From Stropharia rugosoannulata (Eukaryota > Basidiomycota > Agaricomycetes > Agaricales > Strophariaceae): 64,000 nt of DNA. Position numbers and translations under genes: made by a program. The stretch is taken from the NCBI GenBank assembly GCA_028532985.1, contig JANCIK010000010.1, forward strand, positions 2,108,001-2,172,000, in the 5' to 3' direction. Below are positions 43,249 to 56,488 of this stretch, in pieces; the first letter of the stretch is position 1; each line of letters opens with the position of its first letter. The notes under the pieces were generated by a model, which was not told where the DNA came from, ran no database searches, and saw only the letters and a program-made list of their open reading frames with translations.

Positions 43249-45451
43249 TCAGTCTTCGCCTTCTTGTTCCATCGCCTCGCGCTCCAGCCGTTTTTTGATT
43301 GCGCTCACTGAAAGCAATAATAATATTAGAATCGCTAAAGCCATATGGCAGCACAATTACTCACCGTCCCTGGAAATCTGGCCAGACGACATCCACCCCT
43401 CTGGATATGCTGCAACAATCTACATAGATAGCATTAGCATACGTCAAGAAATACAAGATTCCGCAGCAGCTGGACAATGCCCAACTTGCATGCCAAACTA
43501 GGTTCCGACTTCATGGTTCAAACAGTCCTCCCTTTGGAAGTCTGAACTGTTGGAAGTCTGAACCGACAAAGCTTGCGGGATGGATCCCCACATTATCAGT
43601 TCGTTGGGGTCTAGTTGTGTCGGCCCAGTCCTCTGCGAGCTAGTACCATCACGAATTATGATACGCGTACCTTTTGATATAACACCTTCCGTAGACCTTG
43701 GTCACTGACCTGAATGACAGACCCCTCCAATTGGCTGAACAAACAGTAAGCACACAACACGCACACTGGAAAGAGCAGCTTACTTTTTCTCATTCTCGAG
43801 CCGGCAGCACTCATTGCTCAGTAGCACCAGTTCCCAAACAATCGCCTTCATTTGGTCTGTCATGCGATAACGTTTCCCTGGCGGGTGATTCGTACTCTCC
43901 TTCCCTCCTTCGGCGGTCTCCTTGTCCTTTCCAGCCTCTTTGTCGCCGTCGCCGCCATCAACGTCCATCTCCTCTGTCGGCTGTCGCGTAGGCGCTGCTG
44001 AGCCTGTCCCACTTGTCTCAGCTGCCTCGAGCCGGGACTTCTCTTGTCGTTTGTCTATAGCAAAATAAATAAACACAAAGTTGACCTGTATCTGAGTGAA
44101 CATACCCCAAGCAGCAACACTGCGTTCCCATTCTTCTTTGGCTTTCTCAAAACCGTCCTTTGCCATCTTTTCTAGTTGCTTCAGAAGCACCTCTTGTCGC
44201 TCTGTCAGCAGTGCCAAATGGTCATTGAACACCGTCCGTTTGATGAGTTTCTATAAACTGTCAGGAACAATGTTGGTTACCACAAGGGTGGTGCTCACGG
44301 TCATAGTGAACTTGTTATAAGGAAAGATCATGGGCATGAGCGAGAAGAAGTCGTCGTCATATTCGTCCAGGCGGATGGCGAGTATTGCGAGCTTGGCAAG
44401 AGCAGGCTTGAGCGAAGGCGGGAACTTGCCCTTGTTCTCCCAAGACTCTATAAATACCAAAGATGAGCGAAGGCAGTGAGTTGCGCAAGCCTGTACGCAC
44501 CCTGCTTTATGAGCACTCGAAGCTCCGATATTGCATGTTGGAGGTCCGGATGGAACATTCGTTCATCCACGACCTTCTTCCTCTTCCCATTTTCTGTAAC
44601 GACGCTCGTTGTTGCGGGTGGCCGCTTGCGCTTCTGCCCGACATGGATGGCGTCCGCGGCGAGATGAACGCCGCCTTCGCGCAGGAGCATAGCCGGGGCA
44701 GATATACTGCCCCCCGCGTCCGCGTCGACAGCAATGGGCGCGTCGCGCGAACCATCGCCGGCAGCAAAAGTAAGCTTCTTCGACTTGGGCTTGACTCGGG
44801 GTGTCTTGTCCTTGAGCAGGGCAACCTCGCCCGAGGAGACATAAAACCCCTGCTGCTTTGTCTGCGCGAAGAACTGTCGTTCGTCGAGCGCGAGCTCTGA
44901 ATCGTCAATAAACGGATCCGAGGTGTCATAGTACTCCGCCCCCGCGTTTTTCTGTCCGGTAAAATCAGAATGATAAATGAAGCGGGCCACTGTTGATGCA
45001 CCTTTTTCCGCTTGACGACCTTGCCCTTCTCTTTATCGTCCTCCTCGGAGTCGCTTGAATCGGCGACCTTCTTGGCTGTGGGTGGCGGCGTCGGTGGGCG
45101 CTGTCCAGTGTCCTTGGCCTGGCGGGCAATGTCGACCTCGTAGTTTGAGGGCCCGCCAAGGCGGATCTGGAGGCGGACTGTCTGGAGCGGCGGTGCAGGC
45201 GGGGGCGGGGGCGACGGCGACGGCGAGCGCGCCTTGGGGGCCTTTGTGGAGCGTGGTTTGGCGGACGAGGTGGGTTTGGCGGCGGGCGGGATGACGGCGG
45301 CGGGCTCGGTCTTGGGGATGTCGGTTGTGATGGGAGCGGCCTCAAACGACGAGCGGCGGCTTGTGGCGGCCGAGGGCGATGTGGGCGGCGGGGAGAGGTG
45401 GATGGAGGGCGATGTGGAGGGCGGGAGAGGGTTCATATCGATGTCGGCCAT
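43249..45451 (-). CDS. HPC2: Ubinuclein/HPC2, HIRA histone chaperone subunit
   Basis: The start at 45451 (MADIDMNPLPPSTSPS) opens a long Ser/Pro-rich region. The Hpc2-related domain follows: YYDTSDPFIDDSELALDERQ, then FFAQTKQQGFYVSSGEVALL, which in ubinuclein contacts HIRA and H3.3. A basic linker leads to the ubinuclein middle domain: FHPDLQHAISELRVLIKQ, then WENKGKFPPSLKPALAKLAI, LMPMIFPYNKFTM, LIKRTVFNDHLALL and helices to YRMTDQMKAIVWELVLLSNE. The last exons read VAAYPEGWMSSGQISRD and AIKKRLEREAMEQEGED, ending at 43249. These final exons are short and were found by splicing by eye. The complex deposits histone H3 outside S phase. All domains are present. Confidence 0.85.
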
Positions 45452-46811
45452 GGTGTGAGGTGGCAGGCCCCGTTGTCCTGCTGCCACCTCTCCGGAATCA
45501 TCCTCAATTTTCCTGCGCGGATTGTGACGCACGGACACACCTTGACACTCGAACTTGCGCACCGCAACCGCTCCCATTGGCTCGGCATTTCCCATCTTCC
45601 ACTCAAACAACTCCTCCGTCCCATCACCCACGGCATACAACTAGAATACACTCAAACAAATAGTCTCTCAAAGATTCTTGAGACATTCTTCGTCTTGTTG
45701 ACAGACCGCCGGCGGAGTAGCAATCTCATCGCCAAACTCTTCCGCAGCGAAACCCAAGCCAAATCAGCCTAGGCTGCTCGGATGGCTGCGTTGTGAGCAC
45801 GAGACCTTCTCGAATAACAAAGAACAAGCTGTGGCCACTGGCCACGATGGTATCCACGGCCCAGGAAAGCTTGAGGTGAAAGCGGGCCCACCGACTCTAG
45901 ACCAAAGGAAGTCATAACTGGTTTCCTCTCCAAAATAACCATACGGACAGTCAGTCAATTGAGGTGCATATACGCGCATATAATTGGATTTATTACCCAC
46001 CCGATCGAGTCGCGTGGGCCAAGGTTAGGCTGGTTACGGCAGGAGATCCTGAGTCTGACAAGGACTTCATTGAGTTTCCTTAATCATGCTGAAGGCAACT
46101 TGACGTGCATACATGCGCATAATTGGGAATACTCACTGGATCTAGTCGTGTGCTTAGGCCCGGCCAAGCTCAGACGGGTAATGGCTAGGAAGTCCACCAA
46201 CAAGCACCTTTAACTGTCGTAAATAGTTTCTTTTTTGTGAACCGTGAGGTTGACGTGTTTACAGGTGCATATAACACTTGATTAGGCCAAGTTTAGATTC
46301 CTTAGATGGGTCCCGTCACAGGCAAGTCCGGACTGGCGGAGAGAAATTCAAAAACCAGGGGTCAGGAAACCAGATATTGGGCTGAGGATAGATGATGTTG
46401 TGCCCATATATCCAATGCTATAGAGCGCACGCAGGGGTATACAAGCATGACATGATGGTAAGAGAAAGAAGACAGGCACACGAAGTGTATATGTAGGCGC
46501 ACCAAAACCTATTTTTAGCCATCACATAAAGAGGAGTCTCTAACCATTTCGCATACGCTCTCCGTACATACATTTAATTACTGTATGAAAGCCCACATCA
46601 CTGCTTTACTTTCGCTAAATCTGCTACGTAGTACACATCTACATAAAGATAGCAAGTAATAGGGACCTACTCCGACCAGCCGCATTTCCACTTTACAGAG
46701 CAAGTAGCTGCGCCTGGTCAACCGTTACCCAACTCGATCTTTTCGAACTATTTCAAACCAAAATGATTACAACAAAGAACCCATCAGCATCAACACACAC
46801 CGATAGAACAC
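45452..46811. other. Intergenic region with degenerate direct repeats
   Basis: 1.36 kb without a recognisable gene. Three related segments begin near 45955, 46090 and 46250 with GTGCATA...GCGCATA(TA)ATTGG-like or GACGTG...GTGCATATAA sequence followed by GGCCAAG. They could be decayed tandem units of about 140 bp. The left part contains the HPC2 promoter; GTGGCCACTGGCCAC near 45833 is a short palindrome. Confidence 0.4.
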
Positions 46812-49800
46812 TTAAGCAACCACTGACACTTTTTTCCCCGCTGTCGCGGTCGGCGGCACCGCACCCAGCACGAGCTTCACCGTCTTCACTTCAAAGCCTC
46901 TGAAGCTCAGCGAAAGTACGGCAGAGGACGCAGACGAGTCTCCATCCTCCGCCGGCTTCCTGAGAATGTACAACTCTTCGTCCTCATCCTCAAGCAGATT
47001 AGTCGTGAATGCTTTCACAACGGGAACCTGCTCAGAGATGACCAATCGCGCCTGCGCGTGGCCGCCGAAGGCCTCATAAAGCCTCAGAACCACCGTGGTA
47101 GGTAGGGACGCACGGTCATCTGGGTCAGCAGGACTATCGAATGAGTCGTACTCGCCCCGCTTGATTGTCTCGAGGAATACATTACGTGCGCCCTCAACAA
47201 CAAAAGGCGCTTTTGTGGGCGTGATGTAATCGGGTGCGGATGGAGGCATGCAGCGCACTGTATTGCAGATGTTAGAAGTGTTTATTAGAAATTTAAACAA
47301 CATACCTCGCAGGGGTGAGTTATAAATATATGCAGCGGTCGGCACATCAGATTCGAGGAAGTGCCCTTCGTGTTGCATGACCGCCCATGAGAAGCGATGT
47401 TCACCTGGTGAAGAAAATATTGCCTGAGAAAGATCAATATACGTGATACGTTATGAACTACCTTGATCCTGCTCTGCATCCGGAGCAGTGGCAGAGCGCA
47501 GCAAAGATATCCTCAAAATATTGCCTAAGCAAGAGAAGCCGTACTTGGACTCGGAAAGAATAGCAACTCCATATCCAAACTCGCTAAGATCAGCATACTG
47601 ACGACGTAGAATTGAGCCTCAATTCTCTCGGTATGAATGGCATGCAACACATACCTTGTGTCCGCAGACTTCGAACTGCGAGCCACTGTCAGTTTATTTA
47701 TGGAGGACTTAAAATTGAAACACAAACTTTGGCAATATCCCACGTCGTGTTTTTGTGCGTTGGGCGCTGGACATATCCAAATTGTGTTTCATAAGTAGCA
47801 TTGTTACTGTGAATGTTCAGAGGGAGTTCGACTAGTGCAAAACGTTTAATCAGTCGCATAATGCAGTAAGTTGGATAGACTGACACTTCAGGAACTCATG
47901 GCGCTGATGCCAGTCGACCACAGCGTCGAAATTGAACAGAGAACGCGAGTTCTCTTTGACCGTAGCTGTGAATGTCGTTAGTTAATTTATCAAACACACA
48001 GATTGAGTGAAACAGACCGGTTGTTGCATCCAAGGATATCTATTTATGATCTGATTAAGATTAAGCTTCAATTAAAAGATAATCAAGCGTACCGTTACAG
48101 AAATAGTACTTTGTCCGTAACGGACTTCGGCGCGTACAGATGCGCGTAATGGCCCCTGAGATACGACAGACACATTGGTGAACGCAAGGGGCTCCGCCGT
48201 CTCGAGATGATGTATTTCAACATCTAAAAAATGCGACCACTGCTGTGAGAATACATTCAGGCACCGGGGACAAGCGTCGACCTACCCCAGGCATCCCAAT
48301 AATTTGGCCGGTCCTGGAAGATAACCAGACCACCAGTCTGTCCTTCTGCAATTAACTCTCGGCTGAGGGGCATGTAAGCTCAGCAGACGTGAGCATAACA
48401 ACTAACGTACTTCAACTTGACATCTACCAGGCTAGTGATTCGCCCATTTGCAATCGTCATCTGCACACTTGCATTCCTCAAGACGAAGTGGTCGGATCCG
48501 TTTGTGTAGACTAAAAGGAAATCAGTTGATATCTGATCCACATAGCCAGCGACCTGAGCACGTACCCGAAACTGGTTTTAAGTGAGCGTGCAATGCATTC
48601 GAGGGATGCTTCAGCTCGCCCGGGCCTGCACTTTGGCAGTGAACTATGGAATAGCCTTCCTTCCCGTCGTCAGATGCTTGCAGCACCTGTGCTTTAAGCG
48701 CCGAGCCTGCCTTGGCAAGCGGAATCTTGACGATATCCCACCTTGGGAAGAAAGTTGTGTTGTAGGCAACGATCTTGCTACATCCTGTGAGCGCCTTAGA
48801 ACGGGTAGATAGTGTGAGGGGGACAGAAGCAGGGAAAAGGGTACAAAGGGCCTCTTCAATGAGGTCCTCGCCAGCCTTCTTGACTTCTGCGTAGAGGATT
48901 TCTGCGTCTTCGTAGACCGTGCCACTATATGCTAAACAGTTAACACAAGGAGTGGGAGTGATTTCTTTATGCTTACATGGACGATCCAGGGAGAACTGAT
49001 CAATTTGATTCCATTGGTCAGTCTGGAATAAAGAGAAGAAGGAGAAACATACCATCATGGACTGTAGAGGCGTGTGACTTTAGAAATATATTAACCATAC
49101 GGTAATAGGGCACTCACATTGGTTTAATAAAACTTTCTCCCAACATTCGTCAATTTTATCCTTAGGGTACACATAGTTTCTTCTGGTATGCTTGAACATT
49201 GAAGCCAAGGTAGCAACATGCTGAAAGAAGCGTAACAATAAATGAAGGTTCAATCGATGTAAATCTGAGCTAAACCAACCTCTACGTCTCGAAGAAGAAT
49301 TTCAGAGTGTCTATTGCCCTTCTTGATGGATCCATGGGAAGTATAAGTACCACGGTGGAACTAAATGACTGTAAGTAAAGTTATATGCGACTGACTGCGA
49401 TAAATCACGGAACCTCAAGATAAAGCTCTCCGTGCCTGGGAATTTGGAATGAATCACTTTGAATTAATCTCCAATGATTTCCTATGACTTGAATACGCAC
49501 CAGTTGGGAAGCACTGATCCGTCTTTAGTATCCTCTTCAAGAGCTTCGAAAAATTCGTCCACAGAATGGCCCATGCTAACGGGAGGCAATTCCCGATGAG
49601 TGTTTGTAACAGCCCTAATACGTCGCAACTATATCATGGCAAGGGGTTAATTATGGTCATTAGGGAGCACGACAGTTTATACGTTTTCCAACATCTTTGC
49701 AAGAGGGCCACCTCCGCCATCACCATTGCCGAAGACAAGTAAGGCAGCGTCCGAAGATTCGAGATTCTAAGGACCAAAAGCGGACTTTGTTATTACTCCT

Positions 49801-52060
49801 GCTTACTAGTCGAGAAAATCAATGAGTACCTTGTGGTTGGTTAATCCTTTGTTTACATCCCCGACAGTGGCTTGTGCAGTATACGTATCAACTATCCCAT
49901 TTTCAGATTTCAGTAAAACGGTATTGAAGAGGGAATACTTACCCGGAGTCATATGACAGAGAACTTGAGTTCCATCAATGCCGACCCAGTTGAAAGTCGA
50001 GTGAGGAAAGACGTTGATATTATTCCTAGTTTTGATGTGAATTAACCGCCATGATGTGCCATGTTGTTTAACAAGTTACCAAGACAACTTTTGGGTGAAA
50101 AAGTATTTCATCCCTGAAATCCAGAGTTCTAGTCTCCTTCAAGGAACAATAAGGGGAGATAAACGTACCTGCGCCGCGAATGAGTTGCGGATATGCCCCA
50201 GTGAGACCGAAAGAGTCGGGGAGCCAGGCAGTGTCGCAACGCTTCCCGAATCGAGTCTCGAAGTAGCGCTGACCAAAAACAAATTGCCGTACTAAGGCCT
50301 CGCCAGAGGGCATATTTGAGTCATTCTCCACCCAAGACCCGCCAACCGGCTGGAATCGGCCATCCAGGACTTTCTCTTTGACCTTTTCGAATAAGGGCGG
50401 ATACAACTGACAAGTTCAAGCCCGATGTTAGCTGCATATATGCTGAATTGTCCAAGAATTCTACCTCTTCAAGCCATTTATATTGTTGGGCCGAGCTGCA
50501 GGAGAATCGGTGCTCGGGATACCTTTCCATCAGGTCGACTTGCGTGGACCACGAACGAGCTACCTTTTGCTGGGTAACACGGTACGGCCAGAGCCAAGCG
50601 CTGTCAATATGGCAGCTAATAGTGTAAAAAAAAAGAATATAAGACTCCTAACAAAACATGAATATAAACGCGAATTTATAACTTACTGTCCTAAGAAAAA
50701 AATGAATTAAACATTCCTGGCTGAATGCATAGACGTGGTACTGCACTCACCGATACCCCAGATATTAGACTTTGTAGGGCCTTCATTGTAGATGGCTGCG
50801 CCTTTCGCTTCCCAGCCTTCACCAAACACCTCTTCTGCGAGCTTGCGAGCCCTGTCGATGGAGTTAACATCACCCTTCTTGAACACGTTCATAATTTCGT
50901 TAGCGACGCTAAGGGCCTTATTCTGCAGCCTATAGACAGAATTTAGTTCCAGGGAGCCCTTAGGTTCGGATACGATACTCAAGAAACGCACGGTGTATTC
51001 CCGGGCAAAGAATCCACAAGCTCACGAAGCGTTTGAAAGTCCCATAAGAGGCCCCATGCCTTCATGTTTGGTACAACAAGATCCGCAGACGCCAGCGTGA
51101 AGTAACGGTTCATGTCCGGTGGTTGGATAGTATCGCCATTCCAAGGTACGCCGAACATACCGTTGCAGCTCGACTCTATAAAAAATTCATGCGTTCCTGT
51201 TTCTCGAGCTTCGGGGGGGATGATGTACTCCACGCGCCGATCACCACCATAACCTCCGGTAATTCCTATGTACAACACCATGAGCCCTGAGACACGCGGT
51301 GTTCAGGCTCGAAAGGGATGGGAATACCTTGCAAAGGCGTGCCATCTGTGCTATATATCATAGCCTCGCATCCGGGGTCAAATTCGACTGTATAGCAGGG
51401 CTTGAGTTGATTATGCGGGGAAGTTAGGGGCATATGACGCACATTGGACCCGCTCATACTGTTCCCAGTAACTGGGGATTGTTACAGTTACTTTCCACCA
51501 GTGATTGGTCTGTGTAGGGATTATGTTAATTCGCGTAAGTGCATTGCGCGGCCTTCCCGCCTCATGGCACGGTATCTTACTCACCCCTGCGCAGAGTTGT
51601 TAGCATAGGCAATGGTGCTAGTAAACGAGACAACTTACAAGATGGTCCAAACGAATCTCCCTGGACAATACAATTTCAGACAACATGTACACCTTCGGTA
51701 CTCATGTACACCCACCTTCTTTGCCGTCTTGAACTTTTGCTGCACAGCTTCCTCGAATGTCGGTTTAGTGAGACCTGAAGCGCTCCATCTAAGATAGGCA
51801 GTAGTCAGTACCGTATGCCTTATAACCTTTATAACATTAACATCGTATGCTAGACAGAACACATACACTTTGAGCTTTATGTGCTCGGCCCCGTCAATTC
51901 GATGCGTAAACAGCACAGCGCCGAGGTTGACATCGTTATAATGACCGCCGTTGAACGTTCCCAGACGGTCCTTTGCCAGGTTCTTGATCCATTTTGGGCC
52001 TGCGCTACGATTCAGCTCGGGGTAGTTACCTGTGCTCGTGTGAGGATGATAGTGAGCCAT
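46812..52060 (-). CDS. AMS1: GH38 alpha-mannosidase (vacuolar type)
   Basis: A family 38 glycoside hydrolase that trims alpha-mannose from free oligosaccharides and glycoproteins in the vacuole. The start at 52060 ([19 protein letters not shown]) has no signal peptide, as in Ams1, which reaches the vacuole from the cytosol by selective autophagy. [10 protein letters not shown] (near 50600) carries the zinc-binding His and Asp. [15 protein letters not shown] (near 50230) holds the usual catalytic Asp. [17 protein letters not shown] lies just before it. Middle and C-terminal exons read [20 protein letters not shown], then helical and beta-sandwich parts, ending KVSVVA at 46812. About 25 introns are spread through the gene. 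Length, near 1,100 residues by estimate, is normal. Confidence 0.9.
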
Positions 52061-52540
52061 AGTGTGTGGTAGGAAAGCAAAGAAAGTTTACAAGGCGTCG
52101 TCACCGTTGACCCTGCATAATGATTGTATTCGCACGCATGACTACTTGTAACACTAAAGGCGATCAAGCCACACATGAAATCAAACTAAAAACAAGTTGG
52201 CTCTAGTACTGCATCGCATATGAATCTTGAACTAAACGTCCAAGTTGTACATATAATTCGTATACCATATAATTCGTATACGAACTCGTCCTATTACAAT
52301 GCCGGGCCGTACTCCACCTAATATGATTGGGGATGAGAGGACAAAATATGATGAATGGAACCTCAAAGTCACTTCCCTGGATCGGACATTTGAATTTAAT
52401 TTGTATATCGACCATTATCTACAACTATTGTCAAGGCTACACTTAATGATTTTCAGCGTAGCCTCGACATTCTCAGGCCTCAGGCCTCAAGGTTCAAGGC
52501 CCTTGCTGGATCCAACGGTCGGCGTTAAATGGAAGAGAAA
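52061..52540. other. Intergenic region upstream of AMS1
   Basis: This holds the AMS1 promoter and the 3' flank of the next gene. A short tandem duplication ATATAATTCGTATACC/ATATAATTCGTATACG lies at about 52252-52284, and CAGGCCT repeats near 52480. No gene is recognised. Confidence 0.45.
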
Positions 52541-55500
52541 CTAGAATAGATCAATTAGTGAGGCAGCGAAAAGACCAAAGGAATTTGGGAGCTTACCTAG
52601 AGCCTTTAAGTCAGTGCGATATACCACCATACTCCACTTCTCCCTTCGCATCCTTTCGTACCAGTGCTTGCTCATTTTCCAAGAGACTGAACCTTTTGAC
52701 AAATCGACATCCTCGGTACTAAGCATGATTTGCAAATCCCCAGAACTGGCCAGACTTTTCCCTTCAAGTATAGCAGAAAGTGATTCAGGAATGTTCGCAA
52801 TCCGAGTCAAATCTTTACAGAATATGACGCCTATTGCCGGAATAAACAATGATGTCAAGCCTGGTCCCCAGACGAAACTGCGCGGATCAATATCCAGATT
52901 GATAGGTACCACAGTTGCAGAGTATGTGTGGATTTCATCAACAGAATTGCAGTAGCCACCAGGAACGGCCACGGGAAAGGGAAGGGTATCCTTCGCCATT
53001 GTGACAATGACCTCCAGCTCAGCCAGCCATGGCGATAAATTGATTTTACGCGCGGGACGCTTCTTTTCAGACTCTGATATAGGTATAGGGAGTTTTCCGG
53101 TGTATGGAACGGCGGCAGTGATTAAATTATTTGCTAGAACAGAACCTAGGAAATCGCCAAGCCAATGCGAAGGGAAACCGACGCGGTGAAGATGAATGAG
53201 TATGTGGAGAAATGCCGCTAGGTTATTCGGCATCTCAACTTTGGTTGGAGGCGGTTGCGATATTGCACTGCACAAAGTACAGACCAAAAGGTGGGGAAGC
53301 CATGTATAGAGCTCATTCTTCGAAGCAAGCTTCTCCAGAGGCAGAGGCAAACTTATCTGCTGAAGATTTATATCCTCCCAGCACGTCGCCTTGGGGTTCG
53401 CAAGTTGGCACCCCAAGAAACGAGGAAGGTCCTGTGGGAGCAGAAGAGTATAACTTCCGGCTGGATATCACTAACTTGTTCAAGCTCACTATTCGGAGTG
53501 GAACTCACTTGTAACAATAGTCCCTCACGCTATTCCAAACTCCAGTATTCAGCAAACAATTTGACATGATCAATCCTTGAGGCTCGAGGTAGGTGAGAAG
53601 GTGTACTGCAGTGGTGAGTATACCATGGGTGTAGTCACTGTTATTCACGTTCTTAGTAACTGGTTGCATCCTGAAGAAACAACATGACAACTCACGGCAC
53701 ATTGCTGAGCCAAACGCGTGAATAGCGATCAGGAAAATCCTTGGGCCTATCACCAAACTCTCCCGAGATCAGTTTAGGTATGCCCGTGAAGACATCAGAT
53801 ACAACGAGCTCCAGCTTGAGCGTCTTCTCCAACACCAACAAGGAATCGGCAACTATTTCGAAAAACTGCGCTGTTACAGGAAAGGCAGTACTTCCCTGGC
53901 AAAACAAAGGTGATTGCTCTTTCCGGAACTTCATAATGACATCTATGAACGGCTTGATGGACCAATAGGAGTCGCCATCTATTGCTGGGTATCCCGGTAC
54001 ATCTCCAAGGTCAGGATGTTCCGTAGAACGCTCGTGCTATGTAGCCCTATCAGTCGAGATGCATGTTGTAAAATGAGAGACGATATGTACATACAAATAT
54101 GGTAGGATTAGGTTTCCATGTTCGTTCAACTTCTTTGTAAACGGCGGAATACATAACATCAGAAGCAGACATGTAAGATCTTACTAACTTAGTAAGTGCA
54201 GGATGTCGTGAAAGAAGGATTCTTGGAGGAATCATAGCCATTGTACGCTGGAATATAGTTCGCTCTGCTAATGGGTCGCCATAAATGTCACCTCCAGTCT
54301 GGCGATTTTGCATGGATAGTTTCCTTAACCCTGCCGTCGGAATGTCAATATTTAGTCCCATGAAGGATGACATCATATCATCCATATCGTCTTCGGGGTT
54401 TACGGGACGATTGTCAAGCAACACCTTTGTTGACTTGGGGAGAAGCTTTGACCAGTACTTAAGAACATCTATGATGGCCGTAAGAGTGCTGTCATCGGTA
54501 CACAAGCATTCAAAGAGACCGCCGCCTCCCTTTTGGAGAAGGTCGTCTACTACTGCACCGGCAGTTTGTAGAACACTAGTATTTGGCATTTCAGCAGCGG
54601 AGGAGAGACGTCTTAGTGGTACTTACATTTTATGGCAATAATCTGGCATCACCATCGAACCATAAAGGTAAAAAAGCGTTGCATGCAACTCTATGCGCCT
54701 ATTCTCGTCCCCATCAAGCCGTGCTAACGAGATTTGATGAACCAAAGACAGGACGATGATGAAACGTGCAAAACTAGCAGGATGAACATCTACTAAGGTC
54801 ATATGTGCGCGCCTCTTTACTTTGTGCTTTGCCGACAGATGTCCGATGTGTATAATTGTACCCAAAACATGTCGTGCTGAACGTTGATTAGACTGTATAT
54901 ACTAGCAATGTCACTTGTGCGACCTACCGTCACCCGAGCCCCCAAATAAAAAAGCCCAGGATTGTCTATTTGCACCTTTTCCGTTGACGCCATCCAAGAG
55001 AGATTGAACATTATCATGTCCAAACTAAGCTTTGGTCAACAATTGGAAGACTGATTCATAAAAACTGATGGGTTACCGTGTAGTACTCCAATGTAGGGTC
55101 CCTGAAATTGATGAGTTTTTTTGCTATGGCCAACCGGGAAAAATATGTAACCTACATCCTGGACTTGAAAATCGGAATGGATAATAAACATCTTCTGGCA
55201 GCTTCATAAAGCTCTTTTGACTCGTCTCTATCACGAATTGCTCTCCACTGATCCCAAGAAAACCTCATTTCCTGAACTTTCGGATCTCCGCTTGCATGTA
55301 CGTGCATGGTAAACTCTTCGATGGCACTATCGACTTCGGACGGAGGAACAGGTTTGACTGCATTTATTCTGGCCTTTGCAAACCGGGTAGCAAGCTTGAT
55401 AGCGAGTGGGTCAGTTGCGTCTTCATGACTTAAGAGTTTCCAGCTTTTTCTGATAGAGTGTATGCACTCGGAGTAACGGCCTGCTTCGTACTGCGCAGCG

Positions 55501-55724
55501 CTAAGATTGGAGGGGTACTTTGGCACTGTGCTGTCCAGATTCACAGCCTGATTTATCTGTTATACAAGTGATCATCGATAAGAAGGGCCATGTCACTCAC
55601 GGCTTGATATTCCTCTTGAGCTCTGCAACGTCAGCCGGATAGCGCAAAAAAAGAGAGAAACGCACTTCGTTAAGTCTCCATTCTTGTAAAAAGCAGTTCC
55701 CCGTTGGTTTGCAAGTTCCGCCAT
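52541..55724 (-). CDS. TPR protein with DUF4470 domain
   Basis: The start at 55724 (MAELANQRGTAFYKNGDLTK) begins a TPR unit that continues after introns as AQEEYQA and NLDSTVPKYPSNLSAAQYEA, then GRYSECIHSIRKSWKLL. The next region, GLFYLGARVTVGRTSDIASI, DMFWVQLYTSDI, AHMTLVDVHPASFARFIIVL, matches DUF4470, a domain usually paired with MYND or TPR parts in fungi. Long later exons encode an uncharacterised helical region; the last (53416-52541) ends FGLFAASLIDLF. At least ten introns are visible. The protein is probably cytosolic and a scaffold; no catalytic motif was recognised. Confidence 0.75.
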
Positions 55725-56488
55725 GGTATCAAGAGGAGTGGGGGCCTGCTGAGGTCGATCCGAGCATTATATATGCACAAATTGGGTGGAAGCCCCTTTG
55801 TTTACATAAAGGACGCGACGTCGCGAATTAATTCAGGAAGGGAGCTGATATTCTCTCCATTGACTTGATCTATACAAAGCCATTGTGTTTGACTGTAGTG
55901 TGGCATTTTGTAGTCGGCCTCATAGTTATTGCACGAGAATGCACGGCTGTCAGGAGCTGTAGTATGGCTTTCACCGACTTTCGGCAGCTTGGAACGCGAA
56001 GTTCAAGGCAGAAGGTCATTATTTGTGCCGTATTTTGAGAGCATGCACTCATAGTGCGCCCCGGGCCGAGTCGGAGTGTTAAACCAGTGCGGCTGGCAAG
56101 GCACTGAGGCAGGTTGAGGCCCTTGACAAGCCTTGAAGCTTGACTTGGCAGTTTGAAAATGCCTTTCATTGATTGGTTAATCAACATTCGAACAATATAA
56201 AAGTGCGACACTTTTATAGTCATCGAAGCTCTTCTCTGAGGGAGGTGGATCCACGGCAGCGGAGAAAGTCAACAAATTTGGTTAAAACTTCTCAGCACCA
56301 AACTGTCGTTTTATTGGGATTAAAGCTAACCGCCTTTGTCGTAAATTCATATCCAAACTGCCGGATTTTCCCATTGGTTAGAGTCAAAAGGCACGCCAAG
56401 GGACCCGAAACGATGGTAACTGGGTCGGGATTTCCACCCATCTATTCGGTCTGCATTCAATCTCTGCTCTTCTTGCAACTGCCACATA
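55725..56488. other. Divergent intergenic region between TPR/DUF4470 and F-box genes
   Basis: 764 bp between two start codons on opposite strands. Minus-strand frame 56223-55870 has no family match. The segment likely holds two separate promoters; no palindrome or TATA box stands out. Confidence 0.45.

Noticed and set aside
43698..45772. Several long frames on the plus strand opposite HPC2
   Set aside because: They are antisense shadows of the Ser/Pro-rich HPC2 exons; the minus-strand frames hold the domain motifs.
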